Below, piece by piece: positions 1-8,933 of a stretch of 64,000 bases of DNA. The notes under the pieces were generated by a model that was given only the letters and a program-made list of their open reading frames with translations, was not told the origin of the DNA and made no database searches. The stretch is from Roseburia sp. (GTDB lineage Bacteria; Bacillota; Clostridia; Lachnospirales; Lachnospiraceae). Position 1 is the stretch's first letter. Every line of letters begins with the position of its first letter. A program made the translations under genes and the position numbers. Location: assembly GCA_017937095.1 (NCBI GenBank), contig JAGBEG010000013.1, positions 124,001 to 188,000 of the forward strand, written 5' to 3'.

Positions 1-167
1 ACGATAAGCGCTCTCATGTAGAACTCAAAAGAAAGCACGCCGACTTCATGATCCAGAATACCACTTAAGAACTTCAGCCACCATGCAAATACATACGATG
101 CAATAATGACCAGCGCATCGATCAGTACATGCAGTTTGTTAAAATACTGCTGATTATCTTTTATCAT
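1..167 (-). CDS. Probable priming sugar-phosphate transferase, N-terminal fragment
   Basis: The N-terminal 55 residues of a membrane protein, cut by the window edge. It starts MIKDNQQYFNKLHVLIDAL and continues with a hydrophobic stretch (LVIIASYVFAWWLKFL). Exopolysaccharide polyprenyl glycosylphosphotransferases of the WcaJ/CpsE type often begin this way, with several membrane helices before the catalytic domain. That enzyme would attach the first sugar phosphate to undecaprenyl phosphate, which fits its place after three glycosyltransferase genes. The ATG at 167 follows AAAGGATAG at good spacing. The catalytic part lies outside the window, so the family is inferred from the N-terminus and context only. 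Confidence 0.55.
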   Translation of the reverse strand, partial: MIKDNQQYFNKLHVLIDALVIIASYVFAWWLKFLSGILDHEVGVLSFEFYMRALI

Positions 168-208
168 AATGCTATCCTTTTGCAAATATTAACTACCATA
201 TGATATTC

Positions 209-237
209 ATGATACAATAATTTCCATAAAAGCACAA
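209..237 (-). promoter_or_regulatory. Putative promoter for the priming transferase gene
   Basis: On the minus strand TTGTGC and TATCAT are separated by 17 nt, about 40 nt upstream of the ATG at 167. The -10 is one base from consensus and the -35 is weaker. It would allow expression of the last gene separately from the ugd operon. Confidence 0.4.
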
Positions 238-315
238 CTTCTTTTTCGCAAACATTTTGTAACAAATTCTTAATATTTTTTGTATATTTATTTGACAGTC
301 AAACTATTTTCTTTT

Positions 316-1281
316 TCAGACAGAAAACAAAATCCGAAAAATATTGCCCCAAAGAGAAAACTGTATGTGCGCATAATGCCCCAGATTCCGCCACAAAAAG
401 CGGACTTTCCGGCATTTTCTGCAAGTGCGGATTCCCTCGCCGATTCCATGCAGATATTCCCCCGCAAATCCTTTTTTTACAAAAAACAGCAGCTTTGTAA
501 AAATTCCGAAAAGAATCAACGGCAGATTTAAGAGCATCTGTAACAAGGGCATATTCTTATAGATCAGATACATGGAATTGCGCGCCGCCAGAAACACCTT
601 CTTCTCGTTATAACGCGTCCCTGTTGTCGCACTCCCCACATGATACACCTTCGCCTGCGGAATATACCAGTTCTCATATCCGAGGATGCGCGCACGGTAG
701 CCCATGTCCACATCCTCGAGGTATGCGAAATGCTTCTCATCAAATTCACCGATCTCCCGCAGAAGCTTTGTGCGGTAAATCGCCGCCCCGCCGCAGCAGG
801 AAAAGACCCTGCGCGCTTTCCCGTATGCCGAAACGGGCTTTCCCTTGCCTCTGGCAACCGCCCAGCCAAGCGCCGTATAGTAATCGCCCGCATTGTCGAT
901 GCGCGTTCTGTCACGATAGTCAATCATCATTGCACCCGCGGAAAAGATACGCTCCGAACTGCGGATTCCCGCAAGCAGCTTCTCCACGAAGTCTGCTTCC
1001 GCCTCCGTGTCATTGTTGAGCAGAATGACATACGGCGTCCTTGTCTCCCGGATGCCGACATTGACCGCGCCGCAAAAACCGGTATTCTCCTGCAGCGCAA
1101 TGACGCGGAGCGCAAGCGTATCGGACGTAAGCTCTGCGCTTTTGTCCGTCGATCCATTGTCCACCACAAGTACCTCAAAGTCCCGGAAGGTCTGTTTTTC
1201 CAGTGTCGCTATGCAGTTTTCCAAAAGCTGTTTTCCGTTATAGTTCGGAATGATAATCGTTACTTCCGGTGCTCCCCCCAT
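316..1281 (-). CDS. GT2 family glycosyltransferase
   Basis: An inverting glycosyltransferase of the GT-A fold, probably adding one sugar to a lipid-linked repeat unit on the inner face of the membrane. The N-terminus shows the GT2 opening (VTIIIPNYNG), the nucleotide-binding VVDNGSTD and a DXD-like LLNNDTEAE. The middle has the C-C-GG-AA and LEDVDMGYRAR acceptor and catalytic regions seen in rhamnosyltransferase-like members. A hydrophobic stretch (LLNLPLILFGIFTKLLFFV) near the C-terminus suggests membrane association. An in-frame ATG exists at 1293, but GGAGGA lies 5 nt before the ATG at 1281, which I prefer. It is the fourth glycosylation-related gene of the ugd-led operon, 17 nt after the upstream stop codon. 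The transferred sugar cannot be read from sequence. Confidence 0.9.
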   Translation of the reverse strand: MGGAPEVTIIIPNYNGKQLLENCIATLEKQTFRDFEVLVVDNGSTDKSAELTSDTLALRVIALQENTGFCGAVNVGIRETRTPYVILLNNDTEAEADFVEKLLAGIRSSERIFSAGAMMIDYRDRTRIDNAGDYYTALGWAVARGKGKPVSAYGKARRVFSCCGGAAIYRTKLLREIGEFDEKHFAYLEDVDMGYRARILGYENWYIPQAKVYHVGSATTGTRYNEKKVFLAARNSMYLIYKNMPLLQMLLNLPLILFGIFTKLLFFVKKGFAGEYLHGIGEGIRTCRKCRKVRFLWRNLGHYAHIQFSLWGNIFRILFSV

Positions 1282-1298
1282 CACTTCCTCCATCTCAT

Positions 1299-3296
1299 CT
1301 AACTGTTGTCCCGCAGGGAATAATTCGGATAAACCGACGATAAATTCGGGTTGTAATACGGATCTCCGTTTTTCAAAATGCCGATCCAGTGATTCCGCAT
1401 ATATTCAATTTCCCGCTGGAAGCGCGCCACCTTCTCCGGGGAATCCTCGCTTCCTCTGGATTTGGATTCATAATGATAAGCTTCCACGTTCGGACGGTAC
1501 ACCACGAGCAGCCCCGCCGCCCGCACTTTCAGACAGAAGTCCACGTCATTGAACGCGACCGCAAGCTTCTCCTCGAAGCCGCCGACCTGTTCGTAGACAC
1601 TTTTCTTTACCATCAAGCACGCCGCCGTCACCGCCGAATAATCCATCGTAAGCGACGCCTTGTGCAGATAGCCGCTGCGCTCTCTGGCAAGTCCCGTAAA
1701 CATATTCTGCCCGATGCCGCGTGCATTTCCTCCGATGCCGACCACGATTCCCGCGTGCTGCACCGTATTGTCCGGGTAATAAAGCTTTGCCCCGACAACG
1801 CCGACCTCTTTTCTCTGGCAGACGCCGAGCATGTCAGAAAGCCAGTCCGCGGAAATCATTTCTATATCGTTGTTCATCAGGACAATATATTCGCCGCGCG
1901 CAAAGGAGACGCCGAAATTGTTAAGCGCGGAATAATTAAATCCTTCCTTCCACACCGCCACGCAGATGCGCTGTCCGCCGCGAAGCACTCCATTGTAGCA
2001 GAGCGTTCCGTTCTCCTCCTGCTCGCCTGGCGCGATCCGGCGATAGAAATCAAATGTCTCCGGCGCGCTGTTGTTCTCGACAACAATCACCTCATAATTC
2101 GTATACGCCGATTTCTCAATCGACGCAATACATTTCTTTAGCGACTCCGTCTCATCCTTGCTCGGAATCACAATCGACACAAGCGGCGTTCCGCTGTACG
2201 GATAATCTACCGCATAAAAGCCCATGTCCTTCGTCGCGGTAACCTCGCCCGCCGTACCAACGCGTTTTAAGTGCTCTGCGATCGCCCTCCTGCCCGCATC
2301 GACTGCATACTGCTTGGAAAACGGATTTTCGGAGGTCGATTCCGTGTGGCTTCTCCAGTGATAAAGAATCCGCGGCACATGACCGACTGCCGCCGCCTGC
2401 TCCACACAGCGCAGAATAAAGTCATAATCCTGCGCCCCGTCGAAATCGGTGCGGATACCGCCGACCTTATCCGCAAGTGTCTTTCTTACAAGTGTAAAAT
2501 GTGTGATATAGTTGTTGGAGCGAAGCAGATCAATATTAAAATCCGGCTTAAGATGCGGCTGGAAATGCGCCTTTCCCTCCATGTCGATCTTATCCTCATC
2601 CGTGTAGATGACGTCGTACTGCGACACGCCGTCGCCGTACCCCGTCGCCTCCACGCCCGTGATATCCTTCGGTCCTCTCCGTATCAGAGAAACCGCCTCA
2701 AAGAGCGCGTCCGGCGCAAGCAGATCGTCGTGATCCAGAAATGCGATCCACTCCCCGCCCGCAAGCGCAATCGCCGCGTTCGTATTCCCAGCGATCCCAA
2801 GATTCTCCGAAAGCACCTTGTATACAATCCGTGAATCCGCATCGGCATACTCCCGCACAATTGAAGTAAGCACCGTTTTTAATACGTCCGAACCCAGTGA
2901 TTCCCTTCCCGCCGCTGCCAAAGCACTGGAAGTTTGCGCTCCCGCAAACTTCCGCCCGTCCGAACCCACTGGTTCGGACGGGCTGCCATCCGCCAGACAC
3001 AGCTCCCATTTCTCATAGCTCTGCGCCTGCACGGACTCGATCATCTCCCGAAGGAAGCGCTCATTTGTGCAGTACAGCGGTACTACAATACTGATAAGCG
3101 GCGCATCCTTCCACGCCGCAGACGTCTTTCTCTGACGCGCCAGCGTATCGTCCTTTGCCTTATGGCGCTCATACCACGGCTCATACGGTACATTTTCCGC
3201 TTCCATCTTTTCCTGCAGACGGATGATAAATTCCTTAAATCCGTAATGCCGCAGATACCGCAGTCCCTTTACGACCTTTTGTACTGTAATCTTCAT
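1299..3296 (-). CDS. Double-domain GT2 glycosyltransferase
   Basis: A 665-residue protein with two consecutive GT2 catalytic domains. The first starts near residue 80 (LISIVVPLYC) and has the DHDD metal-binding motif. The second starts near residue 385 (LVSIVIPSKD), with VVENNS and MNNDIE. Such bifunctional enzymes can add two sugars or polymerise alternating units. It is a paralogue of the 817-residue transferase two genes upstream but lacks that protein's N-terminal beta-rich domain. A longer frame opens at 3329, but the ATG at 3296 follows the stop codon of the small zinc-ribbon gene after 2 nt, so the two are probably translationally coupled. Relative to its paralogue the first domain carries roughly 28 extra residues, encoded by two perfect inverted repeats (separate entry). 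Confidence 0.88.
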   Translation of the reverse strand: MKITVQKVVKGLRYLRHYGFKEFIIRLQEKMEAENVPYEPWYERHKAKDDTLARQRKTSAAWKDAPLISIVVPLYCTNERFLREMIESVQAQSYEKWELCLADGSPSEPVGSDGRKFAGAQTSSALAAAGRESLGSDVLKTVLTSIVREYADADSRIVYKVLSENLGIAGNTNAAIALAGGEWIAFLDHDDLLAPDALFEAVSLIRRGPKDITGVEATGYGDGVSQYDVIYTDEDKIDMEGKAHFQPHLKPDFNIDLLRSNNYITHFTLVRKTLADKVGGIRTDFDGAQDYDFILRCVEQAAAVGHVPRILYHWRSHTESTSENPFSKQYAVDAGRRAIAEHLKRVGTAGEVTATKDMGFYAVDYPYSGTPLVSIVIPSKDETESLKKCIASIEKSAYTNYEVIVVENNSAPETFDFYRRIAPGEQEENGTLCYNGVLRGGQRICVAVWKEGFNYSALNNFGVSFARGEYIVLMNNDIEMISADWLSDMLGVCQRKEVGVVGAKLYYPDNTVQHAGIVVGIGGNARGIGQNMFTGLARERSGYLHKASLTMDYSAVTAACLMVKKSVYEQVGGFEEKLAVAFNDVDFCLKVRAAGLLVVYRPNVEAYHYESKSRGSEDSPEKVARFQREIEYMRNHWIGILKNGDPYYNPNLSSVYPNYSLRDNS
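2928..2983. repeat. Tandem perfect hairpins inside a glycosyltransferase gene
   Basis: Two adjacent inverted repeats within coding sequence. The first has 11-bp arms (GGAAGTTTGCG) around a 4-nt loop, 2928-2953. The second has 13-bp arms (GCCCGTCCGAACC) around a 4-nt loop, 2954-2983. The string GTCCGAACCCA also occurs near 2886. The segment encodes residues absent from the paralogous transferase at 3554-6007 and stays in frame, so it looks like an inserted palindromic unit. Confidence 0.65.
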
Positions 3297-3298
3297 AT

Positions 3299-3496
3299 TC
3301 AACGCTTCTTCTGATGGATATAGAGCCATCCGTCAGAATAATCTTTCCTTTCCTCTTCTGACATCTCCGTGTATTTTGCAAAATCCAGCTTTGCCAGAAC
3401 CATCTGCGTATCGTTGCATTTATAACATTCCACATCCTTGCGTCTCGATACCACCCGCATCCATCCGCACTTTGGACAGATATATACTTTCATCAT
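3299..3496 (-). CDS. Small zinc-ribbon protein
   Basis: A 65-residue protein with two CxxC pairs (CPKC near residue 6 and CYKC about 19 residues later), the pattern of a zinc ribbon. The rest is charged and contains an aromatic C-terminus. There is no signal peptide or membrane segment, so it should be cytoplasmic. The frame is open to a GTG at 3511, but AGGA lies 8 nt before the ATG at 3496, and a second ATG follows at 3493. It sits between two related double-GT2 transferases, with its stop 2 nt before the next start. A role as an accessory to one transferase is possible but unproven. Confidence 0.7.
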   Translation of the reverse strand: MMKVYICPKCGWMRVVSRRKDVECYKCNDTQMVLAKLDFAKYTEMSEEERKDYSDGWLYIHQKKR

Positions 3497-3553
3497 AAGA
3501 CTTTTCCTCACTCTTTCCCAGACCCTGTGTCTGTCTGCATCCCCTTGCCGCGC

Positions 3554-6007
3554 CTATCTCCGCAGTGAAAAATCAGAATTGTCAAGGGTCAGATTCGGAT
3601 TGTAGCAGGGGTCTCCTCCTTCAATCAGCTCCCGCCAACGGGACAGCAGTATTTCCACCTCACCGTTAAAGCGCTCCACCTTTCCCGGGGAATCCTCATA
3701 TCCCCTGGACTTCGATTCATAGTGGTACAGCTCTGCATAGGGATTGTAGACGACAAGCTTTCCCGTCCTGCGCACCTTAAGGCAATAGTCCACGTCATTG
3801 AACGCCACCGCAAGCTCCTCTGTCATTCCGCCGACTTCCTCAAAGACCGCCCGCTTTGTCATCATACACGCCGCAGTCACCGCCGTGTAATCCTGTGCGC
3901 AGAGAATCCGTCCGAAATAGCCGGTATCGTATCTCGACTTGCCGATAAAGGCATGTCCCGCCGTTCCTCCAAAGCCGACAACGACCCCGGCGTGCTGAAT
4001 CGTATCGTCCTCATACAAAAGCTTCGCGCCGACGATGCCGACATCCTCCCTCATGCAATAGCCCAATAGTTCCCGGATGGCGGAACCGTCTATCAGCTCC
4101 GTATCGTTGTTCAGAAGCAGGAAATATTCTCCCTTTGCCGCCGCAGCGCCAAAATTATTGATTTTAGAATAATTGAAGCCGCCCTCATAGTAAACGACGT
4201 GCACATTCTCATGCTCCGCTTCCAGTTTCTTATAATAATCGAAGGTCTTCTGCTCGGTGCTGTTGTTCTCCACGATCACAAACTCGAAATTGCGGTAATC
4301 GGATTTCTCATAAATCGAATCGATGCACTTCGCCAGATCTTCCGCGTGATCCTTATTCGGTATGATAATCGAGACGAGCGGTTCTTCCTTCCACTCATAA
4401 ATCGTGCGGTACATCCCGTAGAACTGCGCATTCTCCACGCGCGCAGGAATCCCAAGCCGCCTGTAATGCTCCTCGACTGCACGTCTGCCCGCTTCAAAGG
4501 CATACAGCTTGCTCTCCGGGTTCGCCGCCGTGGAATCCATATGACAGCGCCAGTGATACAATATCTTTGGCACATGGTAAATATGCTTCGCGCATTCGCT
4601 GCACCGCAAAATGAAATCGAGGTCCTGCGCTCCGTCAAATTCCGTCCGGAAACTGCCCGCGCGCTCTGCGACGTCACGCCGCACGGCAAGCAGATGACAG
4701 ATATAATTAACACTGCACAGCAGATCGATGTTGAAATCCGGCTTGAAATGCGGCTCGAAGTACTTCTTTCCATCCATATCAACCTTATCCTCGTCGGAGT
4801 AAAGCATATCTATGGATGCATCCCCATGCACCGCCGCCGCGAACTCATAGAGCGCATTTGCGGGTACAATGTCGTCATGATCGGCAAGCACGATATAATC
4901 CCCTGCCGCCATGGCAAGCGCTGCATTCGTATTTCCGGAAATCCCCTCGTTCTGCGGAAGCGTTATATAGCGAATCCGTGAATCCTTCGCGGCGTACTCA
5001 TCCAGAATCGCCGTAAGCTTATCATCCCCATCTCCCGAGAGCGCAAGCGCCATACACAGTTCCCAATTCGGGTAGGTCTGTGCGCAGATAGAGTCTATCA
5101 TCTCCCTAAGGTAAGCGGGCTTCGTCTTATAAAGCGGCACGACAACCGAGAACTTCCTGCCGTCCGCAAACGGCTCCTGCCTCTGCCGCTCCAGTTCCTC
5201 CGGCGTTACCATATATTTCTTCCGCCAGTTGTCGTAAGTATTTCCTTCTTTCTTTGAGAGCTTGCTCTGAATCTTATAAACGGTCGCCGACACACCGTTC
5301 CGCTTTAGATAGCGCACCGTATCGCCCGCCTTCTCCGTCAGATACTGCAGTCTTGTTCCCTCATCCCACCTGGTAAGACGGACACACGACCTGCGGTTGG
5401 CGTCGCGCATTTCAAGGAAAAATGCGCCCCTGTCCTTCTCTCCTACAGACGCCTCCACGAGAAAGCCTGGCTTTCCCTGCGCGTCAGCTTCCGGAAATAC
5501 AGACAGCAGATCCTTCCTGTAATAGTGCTCTACCTTGATAGGAACAGGCTGCCTGTTTCCGTCAAGAAGCTCCAGCTTGATTTCTCCTGCCGCCATACAC
5601 CAGCCTGCGACCGAGACTTTCCCCGGCTCTCTGTGGCACTTCTCAATATAATAGCCGACCTCCGCCTCACATTTCTTAAGCTTCCGGGTCGTAATACGAC
5701 ATGCCCGCCTGACCTCTCCTTCGAACGCCGACATCAGTGTCACCGCGCCACGGTCCCGCCAGTCCGCCGGAAGTTCGATGATTCCCACGACCTCTTCCTC
5801 AATCTCATTGATACTGCGGATATATTTCTGTCTGACCTCAGCTCCGCGGTTTATTCGAAGTTCCAGCGGAAGCTCTTTTCCGTCGAGATATGCTTTCAGC
5901 TCATGTCCCTTCGTACTTCCGTCAAAGAACCAGCCGACAAAAACCAGCGTATCCCTGTTCTTAAGATGGAACCGCAGCTTCTCGACAAAAAACTTGTGTG
6001 TATCCAT
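3554..6007 (-). CDS. Large double-domain GT2 glycosyltransferase with N-terminal accessory domain
   Basis: An 817-residue protein in three parts. Residues 1-230 form a beta-rich region rich in charged residues, resembling the accessory domains attached to surface-glycan polymerases. A first GT2 domain begins near residue 285 (FSVVVPLYKT) and has an ADHDD metal site. A second begins near 545 (LVSIIIPNKD), with IVENNST and LLNNDTE. It probably assembles part of the polysaccharide repeat at the cytoplasmic membrane. It follows ugd by 21 nt and shares its promoter. The sequence is clearly paralogous to the 665-residue transferase downstream, suggesting duplication with later loss or gain of the N-terminal domain. 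Confidence 0.88.
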   Translation of the reverse strand: MDTHKFFVEKLRFHLKNRDTLVFVGWFFDGSTKGHELKAYLDGKELPLELRINRGAEVRQKYIRSINEIEEEVVGIIELPADWRDRGAVTLMSAFEGEVRRACRITTRKLKKCEAEVGYYIEKCHREPGKVSVAGWCMAAGEIKLELLDGNRQPVPIKVEHYYRKDLLSVFPEADAQGKPGFLVEASVGEKDRGAFFLEMRDANRRSCVRLTRWDEGTRLQYLTEKAGDTVRYLKRNGVSATVYKIQSKLSKKEGNTYDNWRKKYMVTPEELERQRQEPFADGRKFSVVVPLYKTKPAYLREMIDSICAQTYPNWELCMALALSGDGDDKLTAILDEYAAKDSRIRYITLPQNEGISGNTNAALAMAAGDYIVLADHDDIVPANALYEFAAAVHGDASIDMLYSDEDKVDMDGKKYFEPHFKPDFNIDLLCSVNYICHLLAVRRDVAERAGSFRTEFDGAQDLDFILRCSECAKHIYHVPKILYHWRCHMDSTAANPESKLYAFEAGRRAVEEHYRRLGIPARVENAQFYGMYRTIYEWKEEPLVSIIIPNKDHAEDLAKCIDSIYEKSDYRNFEFVIVENNSTEQKTFDYYKKLEAEHENVHVVYYEGGFNYSKINNFGAAAAKGEYFLLLNNDTELIDGSAIRELLGYCMREDVGIVGAKLLYEDDTIQHAGVVVGFGGTAGHAFIGKSRYDTGYFGRILCAQDYTAVTAACMMTKRAVFEEVGGMTEELAVAFNDVDYCLKVRRTGKLVVYNPYAELYHYESKSRGYEDSPGKVERFNGEVEILLSRWRELIEGGDPCYNPNLTLDNSDFSLRR

Positions 6008-6028
6008 GCTTTGCCCTCTCTTACCGCA

Positions 6029-7213
6029 CTAATCCCGGAAATAGATATCTCTGGTGTAGACCTTCTCCTTCACCCCGGAAAGCTGCCCGTCCATGCGGTT
6101 CGCAATAATCACATCACTCTTGGCGCAGAAGGCTTCAAAATCCTTTACGACCGTCATTCCGTCAAACTCTTCCGTCTTAAGGCTCGGATCAAAAATCACA
6201 ATCGATACGCCCTTTGCGCGCAGGCGCTCCATAACGCCAAGAATAGAACTCTGTCTGTAGTTGTCCGAATTTGCCTTCATCGCAAGCCGGTAGACGCCGA
6301 CAGTCTTTGGCTTTCTCTCTAAAATCTGCTCCGCAATGAAGTCTTTCCTTGTCTTATTCGCCTCGACAATCGCTTCCACAATATTATTCGGAACATCATT
6401 ATAGTTCGCCAGAAGCTGCTTCGTATCCTTCGGCAGACAGTAGCCGCCGTAGCCGAAGGAAGGATTGTTGTAGTGCGTTCCGATACGCGGGTCAAGACCG
6501 ATTCCCTCGATAATCTGCTTTGCATCCAGTCCCTTCATCTCCGCGAACGTGTCAAGCTCATTGAAAAAGGATACGCGGAGCGCGAGATAAGTGTTCGCGA
6601 ACAGCTTGACCGCCTCCGCCTCCGTCAGGTTCGTAATCAGCGTCGGGATATCCTGCTTGATTGCTCCCTCCTGTAAAAGATGCGCGAATGTCTCTGCCGC
6701 TTTTCTCATCTTCTCATTGCCCGCCGGACATCCGACGATGATCCTCGACGGATAGAGGTTGTCCTTTAACGCCTGTCCCTCCCGCAGAAACTCCGGTGAA
6801 AAGAGGATCTGATCCGTGTGGTATTTCGCACTGACCGCCTCCGTATAGCCTACCGGAATCGTCGACTTGATGACCATAATTGCAGCCGGATTTACCTTCT
6901 GCACCAATTCAATGACTGACTCAACGGAAGAAGTGTCAAAATAATTCTTCTTCTCGTCATAATTCGTCGGCGTGGAGATAATGACATAATCCGCGTCGCG
7001 GTAAGCCGCCTCCCCGTCCGTCGTCGCAACAAGATTTAAGTTTCCGCCTGCAAGGTACTCCTCAATCTCCTTATCCACCAACGGCGACTTTCCCTGATTA
7101 ATCATAGTTACTTTTTCTTCTATCAGGTCAACTGTGTGCACCTCGTGGTGCTGCGCCAATAATATGGCATTCGAAAGACCCACATAGCCTGTTCCGGCAA
7201 TTGCAATTTTCAT
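6029..7213 (-). CDS. ugd: UDP-glucose 6-dehydrogenase
   Basis: Oxidises UDP-glucose to UDP-glucuronate with two NAD+, supplying an acidic sugar for the polysaccharide. The 394-residue length fits the short bacterial form of the family. The Rossmann motif [12 protein letters not shown] is at the N-terminus. [15 protein letters not shown] and the STIPVGYT region match the NAD-binding and linker parts. The catalytic cysteine lies in [14 protein letters not shown] near residue 255. The C-terminal UDP-binding domain contains [17 protein letters not shown]. It is the first gene of the glycosyltransferase operon, behind a near-consensus promoter. A related UDP-ManNAc or GDP-mannose dehydrogenase is possible, but length and motifs favour UDP-glucose. 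Confidence 0.92.
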   Translation of the reverse strand: MKIAIAGTGYVGLSNAILLAQHHEVHTVDLIEEKVTMINQGKSPLVDKEIEEYLAGGNLNLVATTDGEAAYRDADYVIISTPTNYDEKKNYFDTSSVESVIELVQKVNPAAIMVIKSTIPVGYTEAVSAKYHTDQILFSPEFLREGQALKDNLYPSRIIVGCPAGNEKMRKAAETFAHLLQEGAIKQDIPTLITNLTEAEAVKLFANTYLALRVSFFNELDTFAEMKGLDAKQIIEGIGLDPRIGTHYNNPSFGYGGYCLPKDTKQLLANYNDVPNNIVEAIVEANKTRKDFIAEQILERKPKTVGVYRLAMKANSDNYRQSSILGVMERLRAKGVSIVIFDPSLKTEEFDGMTVVKDFEAFCAKSDVIIANRMDGQLSGVKEKVYTRDIYFRD

Positions 7214-7254
7214 CGGTTTTCCCCTTCCGTACTTTTATCATTATTTCGTATTCC

Positions 7255-7283
7255 ACTATATCAATTCCAACGATTTCCGTCAA
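7255..7283 (-). promoter_or_regulatory. Promoter of the ugd-glycosyltransferase operon
   Basis: On the minus strand TTGACG, 17 nt, TATAGT. Each hexamer is one base from consensus. The -10 is 41 nt before the ugd start codon. Confidence 0.75.
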
Positions 7284-7300
7284 GTTTTGGGGAGTTTACA

Positions 7301-7328
7301 TTCACAGGCTTTTTTGATATGGTATAGT
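7301..7328 (+). promoter_or_regulatory. Promoter of the metallo-hydrolase gene
   Basis: TTCACA, 16 nt, TATAGT, ending 41 nt before the ATG at 7370. It is divergent from, and close to, the ugd promoter, so one regulator could affect both. Confidence 0.55.
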
Positions 7329-7369
7329 TAATATCAGTATTTCGAGTGATTTACGGAAGGATTTGGACT

Positions 7370-8299
7370 ATGAATATGAAGAAAAAACAACTGCTGTCCG
7401 CCGGAATTACGGCGCTCTTTTTTTTGACGATCACAATTTTCTCCTGGTACGCGCTTAAAAAGAACGCGATGGATTCCACCGGCTACACGCCCGATCCCGC
7501 GACGGAATATATTGTCACCCAATACCCCGACGCCACCGGCGTACAGGGAACCTGCTATACTATCTCCAACGAGGACACGCTCATCATCGTAGACGGCGGC
7601 TGGGCAGAGAATGCCGATGCGCTCCGCAAAATCATTGCCGGTCACGGAAATCATGTCAACGCGTGGATCATCTCGCATCCGCACCGCGATCACGTCGGCG
7701 CCTTCAATGTCATCTATGCCGATCCCCAGGGCATCACGATCGACGCCATCTATGACAACGGCTTCGACTATGATTTCATCGAGTCTGTCGGCGAACCTTA
7801 CGACGACATCACCGTAATGGAGACATACTATGCGCTCACCAAGGACGCCGGAAATGTGACGCACTTAAAGCGCGGCGACGAGCTTTCGCTCTGCGGCCTG
7901 ACGCTTTCTGTATACAACGCCTACGACGATATCGTTTTAAATACCGTGGGGGATGAAAAGGATTATCAGAATAACGCGTCCCTTCTCTTTAAACTCAGCA
8001 GTGAAAACAGCAGCATCCTGTTTTGCTCCGATATCAAGTATGATATGAGCGAAACCCTGCTCGCCTCCTACGGGGACGCTGTTTCCTGCGACTATGTACA
8101 GACCGGGCATCATGGGAACTGGTCTTTTTCGGACGCCTTCTATGACAAGACCGGCGCATCCGTCTTCTTCATCGACGCACCGGCGGAAATCACAGAAAAC
8201 CCGGACTTTCCTGCAAGCATCTTAAAGGAACGCCTTCTTGGACAAAAAAAGACGGTACTGGATTTCAGTACCGCCCCAAATACAGTTACCCTGAAGTAA
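7370..8299 (+). CDS. Membrane-anchored metallo-beta-lactamase-fold hydrolase
   Basis: A 309-residue protein with a single N-terminal membrane helix (about residues 8-27) and an extracytoplasmic metallo-beta-lactamase domain. The zinc-binding motif is SHPHRDHVG near residue 105. Further metal ligands are suggested by FCSDIKYD and by TGHHGNWS. It resembles the stand-alone ComEC/Rec2-type hydrolases, whose substrates are usually unknown but include phosphodiesters and nucleic acids. The ATG at 7370 follows GGAAGG by 9 nt and is preferred over upstream in-frame codons. It converges on the BlaI-type regulator gene. The substrate cannot be inferred. Confidence 0.8.
   Translation: MNMKKKQLLSAGITALFFLTITIFSWYALKKNAMDSTGYTPDPATEYIVTQYPDATGVQGTCYTISNEDTLIIVDGGWAENADALRKIIAGHGNHVNAWIISHPHRDHVGAFNVIYADPQGITIDAIYDNGFDYDFIESVGEPYDDITVMETYYALTKDAGNVTHLKRGDELSLCGLTLSVYNAYDDIVLNTVGDEKDYQNNASLLFKLSSENSSILFCSDIKYDMSETLLASYGDAVSCDYVQTGHHGNWSFSDAFYDKTGASVFFIDAPAEITENPDFPASILKERLLGQKKTVLDFSTAPNTVTLK
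8244..8273 (-). terminator. Rho-independent terminator of the BlaI-type gene
   Basis: CGGTACTG and CAGTACCG form an 8-bp stem with a 5-nt loop. On the minus strand it is followed by TCTTTTTTT. It lies inside the 3' end of the convergent metallo-hydrolase gene, downstream of the regulator stop at 8305. Confidence 0.7.
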
Positions 8300-8304
8300 A
8301 CTGT

Positions 8305-8679
8305 TTAGCCAAGTTCTTCTAACTTTTTCTTAAGCTTCTCGATATCCTTGGCTTCAAGAACCGTGTCACATAAATAACATGCCAGATCGCCTATGTCACC
8401 CTTGGTAAAGAATCTCGCGTTCTCATTCACTGTTGCACGCCAGAAAGTATCTTTGCTGACAAGCGGCTGATAATAGCAGTATCTGCCCTTGCGGTACATG
8501 CTTAAGAATCCTTTCTTCACCAGTCTGGACAAAAAGGTGGAAACTGTCTGCGGCTTCCAGTTCTTGCCGTTCTCCTTGTTCACGCCATCCATAATCTCCT
8601 GCAGCGCCAAATCTTCCGTAGAATCCCAGATGATCTTCATAACGAGTCTTTCGCATACTGAAATATCGTTCGTAACCAT
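8305..8679 (-). CDS. BlaI/MecI/CopY-type transcriptional repressor
   Basis: A 124-residue winged-helix DNA-binding protein. The N-terminal two thirds match the BlaI/MecI fold: helix ERLVMKIIWDS, then the DNA-contacting QTVSTFLSRLVKKGFL and the wing YRKGRYCYYQPL. The C-terminal part would dimerise. Family members repress beta-lactamase, copper or other stress genes and are usually inactivated by a BlaR-type membrane protease. No such protease gene is next to it here. AAGGAG lies 8 nt before the ATG. Its targets are unknown; a neighbouring gene or its own promoter is likely. Confidence 0.85.
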   Translation of the reverse strand: MVTNDISVCERLVMKIIWDSTEDLALQEIMDGVNKENGKNWKPQTVSTFLSRLVKKGFLSMYRKGRYCYYQPLVSKDTFWRATVNENARFFTKGDIGDLACYLCDTVLEAKDIEKLKKKLEELG

Positions 8680-8725
8680 AAATCATTCTCCTTCCTACGT
8701 CCGCAGCATTTCTACGCACGTAATA

Positions 8726-8754
8726 ACTTTATCATTTTTTCTTATGCTTTGCAA
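8726..8754 (-). promoter_or_regulatory. Promoter of the BlaI-type regulator
   Basis: On the minus strand TTGCAA, 17 nt, TAAAGT, 46 nt before the start codon. An imperfect dyad (TACGTGCGTA) lies just downstream and could be an autoregulatory operator. The rest of 8755-8933 is AT-rich and holds nothing I recognise. Confidence 0.5.
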
Positions 8755-8933
8755 TTATTTCCTGCACCCACGGTTCTTTTTCTTACAAGTGCAGTACTAT
8801 AATTCTCGTCTTTCTGTACAACGAAGAAAGCTATCGCAACTATTATATCTTAATTTCGCGCACAAATCCATCTTTTCTCGATAATTTATGCATATTTTTT
8901 TATTTTTGTAGATTTTTCCCTATTTTCCGGGGT

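Noticed and set aside
640-1302. Long plus-strand open frames opposite the glycosyltransferase genes
   Set aside because: They lie fully antisense to genes with clear motifs, have Arg/His/Pro-rich translations and lack ribosome sites. They are shadows caused by codon bias.
8684-8730. Perfect BlaI operator
   Set aside because: The TACG-CGTA dyads are imperfect and too short to call an operator with confidence; kept only as a note with the promoter.
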